Below are positions 1 through 8,734 of a DNA stretch of 15,167 bases, one piece after another. Source of the stretch: Phoronis ovalis (Eukaryota > Phoronida > Phoronidae); contig JAOXYB010081054.1 of the NCBI GenBank assembly GCA_028565635.1, positions 7,924 through 23,090 of the forward strand, read 5' to 3'. Numbering within the stretch: the first letter of the stretch is position 1; each line of letters starts with the position of its first letter. The notes below the pieces were generated by a model. The model saw only the letters and a list, made by a program, of their open reading frames with translations. It was not told the DNA's origin and did no database searches. A program made the position numbers and the translations under genes.

Positions 1-2010
1 TTACTAGTTACAAGTTTTAAATTGCCAACTGAATCACCATTAGCATGATATAATTGTATGTCAGAAGGCAATTGTGTACCATAAATAGTGAATACTTGAT
101 ACAAAATTCTTGCTTTCCGTTTATCAGATGTTAGTACTTCCTGATTGGAATCAAACTTTCCTCTGAACACTTTCCCATCTTTGACACATATTGATGCATC
201 TATATTTCGATCTACCTTAACAGCCAGTTTCCCTGCAGCTGTATAAAGTGGTTGACTTGGATTATAAACAGTGGAGACTAGTTGTCCATCTTTTGTATAA
301 AATTGTTGATTAAACCTTATCAATTTTGACATGTTGTTTCCTTCAGCATCAAACAACAGTTGGTTAGGATTCCACTGGGGCATTAAACCTCCTGTTTCCA
401 AGTAATGAGGTTGATTATGGTGATAATTTACAAAAATGGGTTGTTGGTCAAAGGTGTACAAAGGTTGAATCACAGAAGCTATTTTACCATCTGCAGTATA
501 TAGCAATGTATTTGGAGAATTATTAAATGATACCTGATTACCAGCCATAGTAAACAAATCATAATCAACTCCAACTGTACCAGACACGGGGGTTCCTTGT
601 GCTGAAATAAACTGGTTGCTTAAATTTTCTTGTTTCTCTAACTTTCCCTTCTGTTTCGATTTTTGTTTATAAAGCTCTAATTCTTTTTTTACTGTTGGTA
701 AAATGGGACCATGATAGTGATTCCGAGACTGTTGATATCCTGATGTTTCAGTTTTTAAATAATCTGCATGACTTTCACTTTTTATTCTCTGCTTTTCTAA
801 ATCTGAATCGTACAATAGTTTACTTGACATGATATGTCCCAGCACACTATGAGGAAGTTTAGTTTGGAATTGGGAAAACTGATTTTGGTTGTCATCATAT
901 TTTTGTCTAACCTCCGATTTGTGTGCAAGTAATGATTGCTCTTTAGAGGTAAAACCAGAAGATTCTCTGTTCATAGACAAATACAGCAATCTTTCAGCTT
1001 CAGCAGTTGAATCATCAGTTGTTTGTTCTTCTTTTGTATTGCCATCACTAAGGATCAATTCAGGACTAGAGGCAGGTAGTTTGTATAAAATTTCTTCATC
1101 TTTAACTAAATCACTCGGTCTTGTATCAACCTGATCCTGGATATCAACTGAATCACTTAATCTTGAGTCACCTTGATACTTTTTCACCCTTTCATTACCC
1201 ATGCGGACTGCCCTATGTGAATTTGGGATTGGATAGTGTTGATGTACAGGTATAGGAGGAGAGGTACTTATATTTCCAGGATGTCTGCTTTGAGTATATC
1301 TAAATGACACAGGCATGGCTTCACCTGCAGGATAAGCAGATTCTACCTCCATATTCCAAGATTTCTTTGCAATGGTATTAAATATTCTGTGCCTTTCCTC
1401 AACATTTGAAAAATATGGAGCTGGCTTAGACATTTTAGCAGCCATTGCAGAAAGGCTAAATGCTTCAGCTGTGAAATCTTTAATCAGACTCGTTTTGTCC
1501 TGTTGAATCAATTTATGTACGTTTCCACTTTTCAAAATTTGACCACTACTTTTACCTGTTACTGACTTCACAACTTGCTCTGTTTCCAGTTTATCTGCAG
1601 GTTTTTCCAGTTTTATTGAAAACCTTTCCAAAATGTTTTCTGGCAATCTTGTTGCAAAATTTGAATCTTCAATCAATTTATCTTCTGATTCAGAAGAGTA
1701 AAACTTAGCCTGCTTTGACAGATCTTCATGTTTCAAATGTTGTTCATAGTGAAATTGCGATGACAAACATAAGTCTGAAGTGGTTTTAATTTTGTCCAAA
1801 ACGTTTTTCATAAATGATGGATCATCATACATTTTTTTCATAAATTCAGAAGAAGTATATAATTGTGCAGTAAATCCAGGATCTTCCTTAATTTTTTTAG
1901 CAAAATCTGGATTAGACATTAATTTCAATTTAAACTCCGGATCACTTTTGAATTTGATAATAGTGTCTGCTGATAAAAATTGATCTTCTTTTGCAAGAGA
2001 AATACGTTTA
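1..2010 (-). CDS. Exon 12 (partial), large repeat-bearing exon
   Basis: The frame is open for all 669 codons from 2009 to 3. I walked every triplet and found no stop. Such an opening in AT-rich sequence is very unlikely by chance. The acceptor is CCATTGTATTGTAG|T at 2011, whose single base completes a valine codon from exon 11. From the N-terminus the exon has a lysine-rich lead (KRISLAKEDQ), five D-P-x-F decapeptides, and a long polar region rich in serine, lysine and glutamate. A proline/histidine patch (STSPPIPVHQHYPIPN) and glutamine-rich segments follow. The exon then ends in a series of short repeats with LYTADGK-like cores, and continues past position 1. No known domain is recognised. 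Confidence 0.92.
3..575 (-). repeat. C-terminal series of short Y-T-x-x-G repeats
   Basis: About eleven units of 14 to 20 residues each carry a core of hydrophobic, aromatic, T/D, two variable residues, G. Clear cores are LFTMAGNQ, LLYTADGK, LLFDAEGN, FYTKDGQL, PLYTAAGK, CVKDGKVF, VFTIYGTQ and LYHANGDS. Hydrophobic residues alternate on either side of the glycine, which suggests two-stranded hairpins that stack as a solenoid or close as a propeller. It differs from MORN, kelch and WD cores. WG-type repeats are the nearest resemblance I can think of, but the tryptophan is missing. The series continues beyond the left edge. Confidence 0.7.
1794..1945 (-). repeat. Five decapeptide repeats of D-P-x-F type in exon 12
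   Basis: Five consecutive ten-residue units can be read: DPEFKLKLMS, NPDFAKKIKE, DPGFTAQLYT, SSEFMKKMYD, DPSFMKNVLD. The consensus is D/N-P-x-F-x-K-K-hydrophobic-x-x, with phenylalanine at position 4 invariant and proline at position 2 in four of five. The hydrophobic residues at positions 4 and 8 suggest a short helix per unit, capped by the D-P pair. One looser unit, DSNFATRL, occurs further on. The DNA copies have diverged, so the conservation appears to be at protein level. Confidence 0.85.
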
Positions 2011-2344
2011 CTACAATACAATGGATAAGTAATTATCATGAATTAGGAATGACTAAACGTATATAAGAAACGTTATTAAGAAACATAAAAAACTTACTTA
2101 CTATTCTACTATTATATCAAACCTAAACAAGTTTTCAAAACTAAAAACAATCCTAATTATAACTAAAACTAGTAATACTATTTGCAAAATGGCTATTTGT
2201 CAATTTATTATACATGTAAATCAGTTATTTATTATACATTGAAAAAATTTCCAAAGAAACCACAGTCAAGTAAACTGCAGAAAATTTGCTCGGAACTGAA
2301 CTCTAATAATATGTTTGTACACAATCCATAAATAGGACACTTAC

Positions 2345-2419
2345 ACTGTACTCTCTGATACTGCATGTTTTTCTGATCTAACATCTAATGTTGGCCTAAG
2401 TCTATTTATTTCTCCTACA
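2345..2419 (-). CDS. Exon 11, shorter copy of a duplicated exon
   Basis: The 75-bp exon has the same phases as the previous one (2 in, 2 out), with acceptor TTTTCACTTTAG|TGT and donor ACAGT|GTAAGTG. It encodes VGEINRLRPTLDVRSEK and then HAVSESTV. Relative to exon 10 it lacks an 18-codon middle section, and the coding frame survives. Because both copies are symmetric, either could be skipped without a frameshift. That makes alternative splicing possible but not shown. Confidence 0.87.
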
Positions 2420-2495
2420 CTAAAGTGAAAATGAAACTGTTCCATTAAATAAATTAACATAAATATTCTGCAAATTTAACCTTAATTTAAATCTA

Positions 2496-2849
2496 GAGAG
2501 GTTGTTCACTTTTCCAACAATTGACACATATTTTCCAGTATAATTGCAACAGTATTTAATTACACTCTATCTTAAACTCTGGTTTGAAAATGCTAGAAGG
2601 GTTAAATGGGGCATTAAGACAGGATCTGGGGCCTTCCCTAGTAAAGCTAAGGTTATTTGAAACATATTGTGATGGCAAATAAACAATAAAGTGTTCCTGC
2701 AAGGATGCAAATATCACGATTTTATTAATATGTATCTTTGCTTTCTTTATGTAACCTTATTCACATACTGAATGAAAATTTAAACTCACACATGCAAGAG
2801 TTAGAAAAACAATGGAATGTGAGACTGATGGAACAGCGAGCTGCCTCTC
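2496..2849. mobile_element. 354-bp MITE with TA target duplication
   Basis: The segment begins GAGAGGTTGTTCAC and ends GCTGCCTCTC. The ends are inverted, six bases perfect and about 13 of 18 matching further in. It is flanked by TA at 2494-2495 and 2850-2851. The paralogous duplication copy at 3231-3245 reads GATC-TA-CCTG with no insert, which is the empty site. The TA duplication is that of Tc1/mariner-like elements, and the absence of a transposase frame makes it non-autonomous. It lies in the intron between exons 10 and 11. Confidence 0.85.
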
Positions 2850-3030
2850 TACCTGATACATAAACAGCACCTTGAGTTAAATGCAAAATTAATCAGTTTC
2901 TATGTTTTGTATATTAAATTACTTATATGTATATATTACTATAATAATAAAAGATAACCCACTGGTACCTAGCAATCTCGTTTTTCCTTTTCAATCACTC
3001 AAAGAGTAAACAATATACTAATACACTTAC

Positions 3031-3159
3031 ACTCTACTGTCTGATGCTGTTCTTTTTTCTGATCTTACATCTAATGTAATTTCTTTTGGTTTATCAGTAG
3101 TAGAAACTAGCAATTTGTGAAGAGCTTTATCGGCCTCACTATGTACCTCTCCTGTTACA
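3031..3159 (-). CDS. Exon 10, longer copy of a duplicated exon
   Basis: The 129-bp exon receives one base to finish a codon and ends in phase 2 at AGAGT|GTAAGTG, so it is a symmetric 2-2 exon. The acceptor is TTATCATCCTAG|TGT. The peptide starts LVTGEVHSEADKALHKLL and ends ITLDVRSEKRTASDSRV. The C-terminal part matches the next exon (TLDVRSEK core), and the start (V-GE) matches as well. It is 54 bp longer than its partner, exactly 18 codons. Introns on both sides also align, so this is a true local duplication. The D-V-R-S-E-K core may be a phosphorylation or docking motif, which is speculation. Confidence 0.87.
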
Positions 3160-3376
3160 CTAGGATGATAATAATAAATAAATAAATCTAATAAATAAAA
3201 CTATGTAAATTTGCAAATTTAATCATAACTTAGATCTACCTGATACATAAGTAACATTTTGATCAAAATACAAAATTAACCAGTTTCTATAGTATAGTAA
3301 TAACTGATAAAATTTTGACTGGATATCTGGTAATCCTATGTTTCACTTTCAATTCCTAAATGAATGAATAGTTTAC

Positions 3377-4009
3377 TCAAGAACCAATAAAGTACATATA
3401 CATGAATATATGGTATACATGCAAATAACATAAAATGAAATGATGAACATTAATTTTACAGAAATGAATGAATCTATGAAAGAACAAAACAATAAAATAA
3501 ACATTACTGCTGATCCTTTAATGTATAAATGAACAAAAGTTTGCAATAATTTTGAGGGAAAAATCTTTCAGTTGCAAATAAGCCATGTAAAATGAATTTT
3601 ACATACTAGCTTTCTTTCCACAGGTGGATTTAGTAACCAAACTGTTTTTTTCCTGTGTAAATTTCCATCCAAAATGTTAACGTTTTCACTTTGGTATAAT
3701 TATATGTTTTTGAAAAGTATTTTAACCAGGAGGGCAAAAAAACAGCAGGCAACTGAAAAAGCCAAATAAACATAAGAATACCTCATATTAAAAAACTATT
3801 TTTTTAAGTCCAACTATGAAATTTCCCTTTCACCATAACAGCTTGCCACATCATATTCAAAATGTAAGGGCACCAGCTCATGTGAGAAGATCACAGGTAT
3901 CATCAAGTAAAGCAGCATTCCAAAAGTATCCTAGAAGATGTATTTTTTCTTATTCTCATTTAGGAATAATTTTTAATAAAGCTATAGACACAATGTGATA
4001 TCCCTCTCA
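3377..4009. other. Intron 9 body, no recognised feature
   Basis: AT-rich intron sequence. It holds a 60-codon open frame on the plus strand at 3816-3998. That frame has no splice or homology support, although its histidine/serine/lysine-rich reading is less random than most. I see no repeat family member until 4010. Confidence 0.6.
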
Positions 4010-4225
4010 GAAACAAAGATGGCTGCCAGTTAGCCATACTGGAAATAATCAAGGTCAAAATTATCACTATCCTGCATTTTGACCTGTATTTACCCTATAC
4101 CGAATATGAAGCTGACCAGGTAAAACTGAAGCCATTATTTTTTAGACCAAGAAAGTGTTACATACGCTGCCCCCTCTGTCAGCAACGCATAGCCAATGAT
4201 TTTATGCTGAGCCATTGTGTGCAAT
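4010..4225 (+). mobile_element. Single copy of the ~324-bp monomer repeat family
   Basis: The sequence starts CAAAGATGGCTGCCAG, followed by the landmarks TTTGACCTGTATTTACCCT and GACCAAGAAAGTGTTACATA, all in the same order and orientation as the arrays at 5878 and 8735. The ATGGCTG...AGCCAT start is an imperfect short inverted repeat. It holds one partial monomer and a divergent tail (AACGCATAGCC...CAATAAAA). It is non-coding and lies in the intron between exons 9 and 10. Confidence 0.75.
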
Positions 4226-4380
4226 AAAAATCAGCAATTAAAATAATAGAACTTTATTTTAATTTATGGAAAAAAGTATGCTGTTTTGTTAGGTGCCATT
4301 TTATGTGCGTATAAGTAAGTGAACAGCCAAAAAGGGATTTGCAAAGAATAACAAAGGAACATCAAGTTAAAACTACTTAC

Positions 4381-4463
4381 AGTTTATTCAAGTCTTTTTG
4401 TAAAATTTCGTAGTTTGATGTAAGTTTTCTATAACGTTCTTGGAGAGCCAAGTATTTTTGTTT
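4381..4463 (-). CDS. Exon 9, coiled-coil continuation
   Basis: The 83-bp exon starts in phase 0 after a textbook acceptor (GATTTGTTTCAG) and ends in phase 2 at AAACT|GTAAGTAG. It encodes KQKYLALQERYRKLTSNYEI and then LQKDLNK. It continues the heptads of the preceding exon. Its last leucine codon is completed by the next exon. Confidence 0.88.
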
Positions 4464-4880
4464 CTGAAACAAATCAAAAATGCAAACTACTAACTGCATT
4501 TCATCCAAAGTCTTATGGCATATGTATACATATTTTAATTACCGTAATAGCCCATGCAGGCTAAATATCATATTAGCAAACAATACAAACATCATCGCAC
4601 AATAGATATGGTTACAGCATGTTTTCTTCAAGGAATTGTATAAAAATTGGGATGTGGAGAGCTGTGTAACATTTCTAAGTAATTTTGCAAATCAAAGAAC
4701 TTTGTCGCTCTATGATACAACTTACTGCAGATTTGAAAAACCATGGAATAAGTAAAAATTCCAGTGACTATTATTAAATGACTGAGTGTTCATATCAGGC
4801 ATTTTTTTTATAGACAATAATCATTTGATGCTACAAAAATAGTTGCAGTGAGGTGCTAGAGACATATGTACATATACATG
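4464..4880. other. Intron 8, lower half, no recognised feature
   Basis: AT-rich intron sequence below the foldback region. I see no coding frame, RNA gene or repeat family member. A GATGCTACAAA string at 4827 is repeated at 4894 in the foldback region, so the foldback may extend slightly to the left. Confidence 0.5.
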
Positions 4881-4889
4881 TTACAACTT

Positions 4890-5175
4890 GTTAGATGCTA
4901 CAAATTTGTTCACGCAATCTTCATGTGGAGGTATACGGAAATTCTAGGAGATACAATTTGTAAGATCTAATAACCTGTTGTACGACCTAGAATTTAGGCC
5001 ATTGATATAGATCAGATGGGTTCAGTTGGGTGCTGAATGACCTAGCATGATTCACATAAGGAAGCAATTTGTACATTCGCAATGCAGATTATAACTTCAT
5101 GCTAGGTCATCTAGTCCATGACCTCTAAACTATATATCGATGTTTGGTTCTAGCTCCTAGAAGTTTATAGCATCT
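4890..5175. repeat. Nested inverted repeats (foldback region)
   Basis: Three inverted pairs nest around a centre near 5070. The innermost is ATGACCTAGCATGA (5037-5050) with TCATGCTAGGTCAT (5097-5110), 14 bases perfect. Outside it are TTCTAGGAG (4942-4950) and CTCCTAGAA (5154-5162), nine bases perfect. Outermost is TAGATGCTACAAA near 4892 with its complement around 5163-5175, one mismatch. The arms are unequal, so a decayed foldback element or MITE is likely. It lies in the intron between exons 8 and 9. Confidence 0.6.
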
Positions 5176-5544
5176 ACATGCTTCATCTACAACAAGGGTC
5201 AATAAGGGTCCGCGAATTGATTCCCTTGTATATCAAAATGAGGTGAAATTGAGTCGTTAATTAATCTCTGTTGGTGTACTCCATTATAGTTATAATTGAC
5301 AGAAAAAACCTCCAGATGTATCAACAGGAAAACAATCAGTGAACTTTGTAAATTGTCAGTAATTGTACTGGTGAGCGATTGTGATTGTAACACATAACTT
5401 GTCATTGCTCAACGATTTTTAAAATTTTGTCACTGTACAACAATTTGGGTGAATGTTGAACGATTGCATGTGTGTGATAGTTGGTGGATGTTAGGTAACC
5501 TATACTTCACCTTTAAAAATACAAAATTTTAACTAAATACTCAC

Positions 5545-5667
5545 TTCTTCTTGTTTCACAAATTCTAACTCTATTTCATTGTTAGCAAGAAGCTGACTGA
5601 CTTGTTTCACCTTAGTCATCAAATCAACATTTTCAGCTATTAATTGTGTTGACTTTGTATTTAATCC
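5545..5667 (-). CDS. Exon 8, second coiled coil
   Basis: The 123-bp exon (41 codons) is phase 0 at both ends, with acceptor ATATATTTTCAG|GGA and donor GAAGAA|GTGAGT. The peptide includes STQLIAENVDLMTKVKQVSQ and EIELEFVKQEE, with leucine, isoleucine and valine at heptad spacing throughout. Together with the next exon it forms one coiled coil of roughly 68 residues, separate from that of exons 2 and 3. Confidence 0.88.
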
Positions 5668-5877
5668 CTGAAAATATATTAAACTCAATTTTTATATAGG
5701 AAAATAATTAAGCCACTTACACTTTTCTACTACATGTATACCTTCAGAAGAAAATAAAGTTACAGAATAAAGTGACAATAGGGACAACAGATACTTAATT
5801 ATCAAAATGAATGAACAAGACATTTGCCAATACTAATGCCTATCATATCCCTAGGATTACATCATATTGCAGTTCAT

Positions 5878-6840
5878 GGTCCTGCATTTTGACCTGTATT
5901 TACCCTGTACCAAACATAAAGTTGATCGGATAAAAACTGAAGCAGTTATTGCACGACAAAAAAAGTATTGCGCACAAAAAATGTCGAAGATTCACATCGG
6001 CATTTGACTTACTTCTCAGGGTCTTTTGAAATGTGGCCTGGCCTAATACACTCACCAATTTATGGCCTACATGAATCCACCTTTGAATCGTCCAGTCATC
6101 TCTTCGTCTTTCCCAAAACGGGCGCAACGTAACATGCACCCTCGGTTAAACATGGTCACCAGTCGGCCATGTTGGAAGTAATCGGGGTCAAACTTATATC
6201 CTACGTGTACTTTGACCAGTATTTACCTTGTACCAAATATGAAGATGATCTGACAAAAAACAAAAGCTATTACTGCGAGCTAACATCTCGAGAACAAACC
6301 TGGCTGCCAGTCCGCATCCTGATCGGATAAAAACTGAAGCAGTTATTGCGCAACAAAGAAAGTGTAACGCGCAACAAAAATTGTCAAAGATTCGTATCGA
6401 CATTTGACTTACTTCTCAAGGTCATTTTGAAATGTCACCTGGCCTAATATGCCCACCAACCCATGGCCTACGTGAATCCACCTTCGAATCATCAAGTCAA
6501 CGCTTCGTCTTTCCCCGAAATGGGCGCAACGTGAGGTACAAACATGGCCCCCAATCGGCCATGTTGGAAGTAATCGAGGTTACAATTATGTCCGACCTGT
6601 GCTTTGACCTGTACTTACCCTCTACCAAATACGAAGATGATCTGACAAAAGCTGAAGCCGTTATAGCGAGACAAAGAAAAGGTTGCATACGCCGCCGCAT
6701 ACCCTAGGACTATATACCCATTCACTATTACATAGTGATGGGCATAAAAAATGGAGCTGATTCGGGTAAAAAACAAAGCTGTTATATCCAGACAAAGAAA
6801 GTGCTCCATTTGACAACACATAGCCCAGCCTCTGTGTAGA
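5878..6840 (+). mobile_element. Array 1 of the ~324-bp monomer repeat family
   Basis: The array repeats a monomer whose landmarks are GACCTGTATTTACCCTGTACC, AACTGAAGCAGTTATTGCGC, TCGTCTTTCCCGAAATGGGC, and GGCCATGTTGGAAGTAATC. The GACC(T/A)GTATTTACC landmark recurs at 5891, 6214 and 6605, and the first interval is 323 bp. The second unit is a variant containing GCTAACATCTCGAGAACAAAC, followed by a jump caused by an internal deletion. The array closes with a hairpin at 6717-6742 and a partial monomer. Frames across it are incidental. It lies in the intron between exons 7 and 8. Confidence 0.85.
6717..6742. repeat. Terminal hairpin of array 1
   Basis: CCCATTCACTAT pairs with ATAGTGATGGG across a three-base loop, with one bulged T. 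The same hairpin closes array 2. It follows the sequence GCATACCCTAGGACTATATA. A hairpin near the 3' end recalls Helitron-type ends, but I do not see a CTRR terminus, so that assignment is not made. Confidence 0.7.
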
Positions 6841-7258
6841 TCATAAAAAGGTATTGGAACAACTATGTATTTACATTATATAGTTATATCATCATCTTTA
6901 CGCTATATGTGTACAACCAGAGAAAGCAAGTTAGAAAATATGAAATGACATACATATAAAATGATTTGCAATAATTAATATTAGGTAATGAAGTTTCCTA
7001 AAATAAATTAAAGTGCAATAATGAATGTTTAACTAAAAACACTAACAAAGCAAAAAATGAAGCAACAAATGTTAATTATTCAAGGACGAAGAAAAAATAA
7101 GAATTACCAGCGAACTAAAAATGAAAGAGATGTATTACATAATGAAGAAGGCAAATACCAGATAAAATCAAAAGCTGAAAAAACATTTTCTTACAAATGA
7201 TGACAAGAATATGATCTAAAAATTTGAAATGAAACTTATATAGAAGGAAAACAGTAAA

Positions 7259-7410
7259 ACCTGAAAATGAAAATGGCAAAAAAACTATAAATGAAAATGG
7301 CAAAAACTGAAAATGAAAATGGCAAAAACTGAAAATGAAAATGGCAAAAACTGAAAATGAAAATGGTAATAACTGAAATTGAAAATGGGAAAATCTGAAA
7401 ATGAAAATTA
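7259..7410. repeat. 22-bp minisatellite
   Basis: About six units of GGCAAAAACTGAAAATGAAAAT. The GGC (or GGT/GGG) mark falls at 7275, 7299, 7321, 7343, 7365 and 7387, the last four intervals being exactly 22 bp. The central units are nearly identical and the outer ones diverged. The phenylalanine-rich frames seen on the minus strand are produced by the repeat and are not genes. It lies in the intron between exons 7 and 8. Confidence 0.85.
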
Positions 7411-7573
7411 TCAATGTATGTAATAATAAAGTGGTTAATATCAGGTGTCATGGAAACTGAAAAGTTGAATCAAAATTTCGTAAAGTTACAAAAAAGAGAT
7501 CTGGAAAAATTAAATGAAATTTTAGTGTAAAAGGGTTCACTGTGCAAACTGTAACAGCAGTTAGTAATAATAC

Positions 7574-7756
7574 CTTAGAAGGAATTTCAGTAACTTCCTG
7601 TTTTTCCCATGAAGCAGGCAATGTTCTCCGTCTACCATCATACGAGATCTTGCTTTTAAGTTTTTCCGGTGAACACAAATGTATTTTTGTTATTCTAAGC
7701 CATTTATGCAAGGCAAATTTTGCACGAGCAGTTTCCGATGGTGACATTGTACTCGA
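7574..7756 (-). CDS. Exon 7, basic segment
   Basis: The 183-bp exon (61 codons) is phase 0 at both ends, with acceptor ATTTGTATAG|TCG and donor CTAAG|GTATTA. It encodes a strongly basic stretch with ARAKFALHKWLRITK, two tryptophans, a YDGRRRTLPASW motif and a closing EVTEIPSK. It is probably an exposed binding region. The opening MSPSETARAK could suggest a start, but the acceptor and in-phase reading from the previous exon make an internal exon more likely. A shadow frame on the plus strand overlaps the same bases and has no support of its own. Confidence 0.85.
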
Positions 7757-8423
7757 CTATACAAATAATACAGAATACAGATACTAAATATGATATTACT
7801 TTGGTTAAGCATATTTTAAGGTTGTGAACATTGTTCGGCACAATTTAATCACTTCTTATACTTTAATATAAATTTTAGCTATTTACATGGAAGACAAATA
7901 AAAGTGTATATATTCTGAAATATCTAAATCTATAATTTATTTTTCTTTGAGTAGGTGACCTGTGCATTTTGGGTTAAAACATTAAATTTTTGAAACATAA
8001 CATTCAAAAATAATATAAGCCAACAATCCCTCATACTACATAGTTGAAACTTTGCACAAATAAATAGTGCCAAACCATATTGATTTCGCTACCTTACATA
8101 AACATGATGATTGACCACAAATTAAAGTTATATTCTTTCCCAATCTGACAAAGGTTATGTCAGTTTGAGAAATACTCTGAGGTAGAGTCAAATAAAGCTT
8201 TCAAGAATAGCTAATAAAGAGAATATTAAATTCAATAAGTGAGTTAAATCTTCATGATATGAACTAGGATATATATGAACAACTGAATACTAGATAAAAA
8301 ATTAGATATTAAGGCTTAACGCTCATGTTTTGCAGAACTGCAAACTGTAAAAAAATCTGAAAAAGAAAAATTGCAGCATAAGAAACTAACATGAATTTCA
8401 CAAATAAGAGTTGAAACAGATAC
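7757..8423. other. Intron 6, no recognised feature
   Basis: 667 bp of AT-rich intron sequence between exons 6 and 7. I found no coding frame with splice support and no copies of the repeat families seen elsewhere in the window. Confidence 0.5.
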
Positions 8424-8527
8424 CTTTTTAGATTTAGTTGACAACTTTCTGTGTGAAGTGGTTCCACTTACTTCTAACCGCTTGTGGAACAGTGCTTGAC
8501 AAAGACGAAACTCAATAGAAACCAATA
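8424..8527 (-). CDS. Exon 6, helical then basic segment
   Basis: The 104-bp exon takes two bases to finish an isoleucine codon (A|TA) and leaves in phase 0 at AAAAAG|GTATCTG. The acceptor lies behind a clear pyrimidine tract (TTTCATTGTTTATTTTAG). The peptide begins ILVSIEFRLCQALFHKRLEV, a hydrophobic helix, and ends in a basic serine/lysine tail (HRKLSTKSKK). An acceptor closer to the donor exists, but using it would break the phase. The tail has the density of basic residues seen in nuclear localisation or acidic-partner binding, which is not diagnostic. Confidence 0.78.
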
Positions 8528-8569
8528 CTAAAATAAACAATGAAAGGAATTATTTTATCTTTTTCCTAC

Positions 8570-8620
8570 CTTACTTTTAACAAGAGGTCTGCGGGTGCAG
8601 ACAGATGCCCCTCATATGAT
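8570..8620. repeat. Short hairpin-bearing GC-richer motif
   Basis: GTCTGC (8587-8592) and GCAGAC (8597-8602) form a perfect six-base stem with loop GGGT, flanked by AAGAGG on one side and GCCCCTC on the other. It is GC-rich against the AT-rich background. It resembles the end of an invertebrate MITE-like element, but the other end is not identified. Confidence 0.4.
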
Positions 8621-8734
8621 CTAGTTTCTTTAGTTGTAAAGCCATCTTTGTATGTATAAGAGCTTTGAGGTTGATAATAGAAGGAAAATGTCAAATTTTT
8701 GGTTTGAAATGAAAATAGGTGGTTTAACTTTGTC

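Larger units (their letters stand above)
2330..3376. repeat. Tandem duplication carrying exons 10 and 11
   Basis: The block 2330-3010 aligns with 3015-3376, once a 354-bp insertion in the first is set aside. Matching landmarks are the donor regions (2345 and 3031), CATCTAATGT in the exons, the intron stretch TGCAAATTTAA (2469 and 3212), CCTGATACATAA (2852 and 3239), AGTTTCTAT (2895 and 3281), and the AT-rich run ending near 3010 and 3376. Without the insertion each unit is about 330-360 bp. The order is unbroken and the orientation direct. Confidence 0.85.

Noticed and set aside
889-1983. Plus-strand frames of 81 and 67 codons
   Set aside because: They are antisense shadows of exon 12, whose minus frame is open for 669 codons.
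3816-3998. Plus-strand 60-codon frame with histidine and serine-rich reading
   Set aside because: No splice, promoter or homology support. It lies inside an intron of the opposite-strand gene, and 60 codons can occur by chance.
5199-5405. Minus-strand 68-codon frame
   Set aside because: It does not continue the gene's phase between exons 8 and 9, and its composition shows no coding bias.
6700-6760. Hairpin as an intrinsic transcription terminator
   Set aside because: The context is an animal intron and a repeat-element end. No bacterial-type gene is present.
5900-6821. Several 67 to 91-codon frames on both strands
   Set aside because: All lie in array 1 of the repeat family, overlap one another on opposite strands, and stop at monomer indels.
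7115-7451. Two overlapping minus-strand frames rich in phenylalanine
   Set aside because: They are translations of the 22-bp minisatellite in different frames. Both frames being open is a property of the repeat.
7542-7787. Plus-strand 81-codon frame
   Set aside because: Antisense to exon 7, which has good splice sites and a matching phase.
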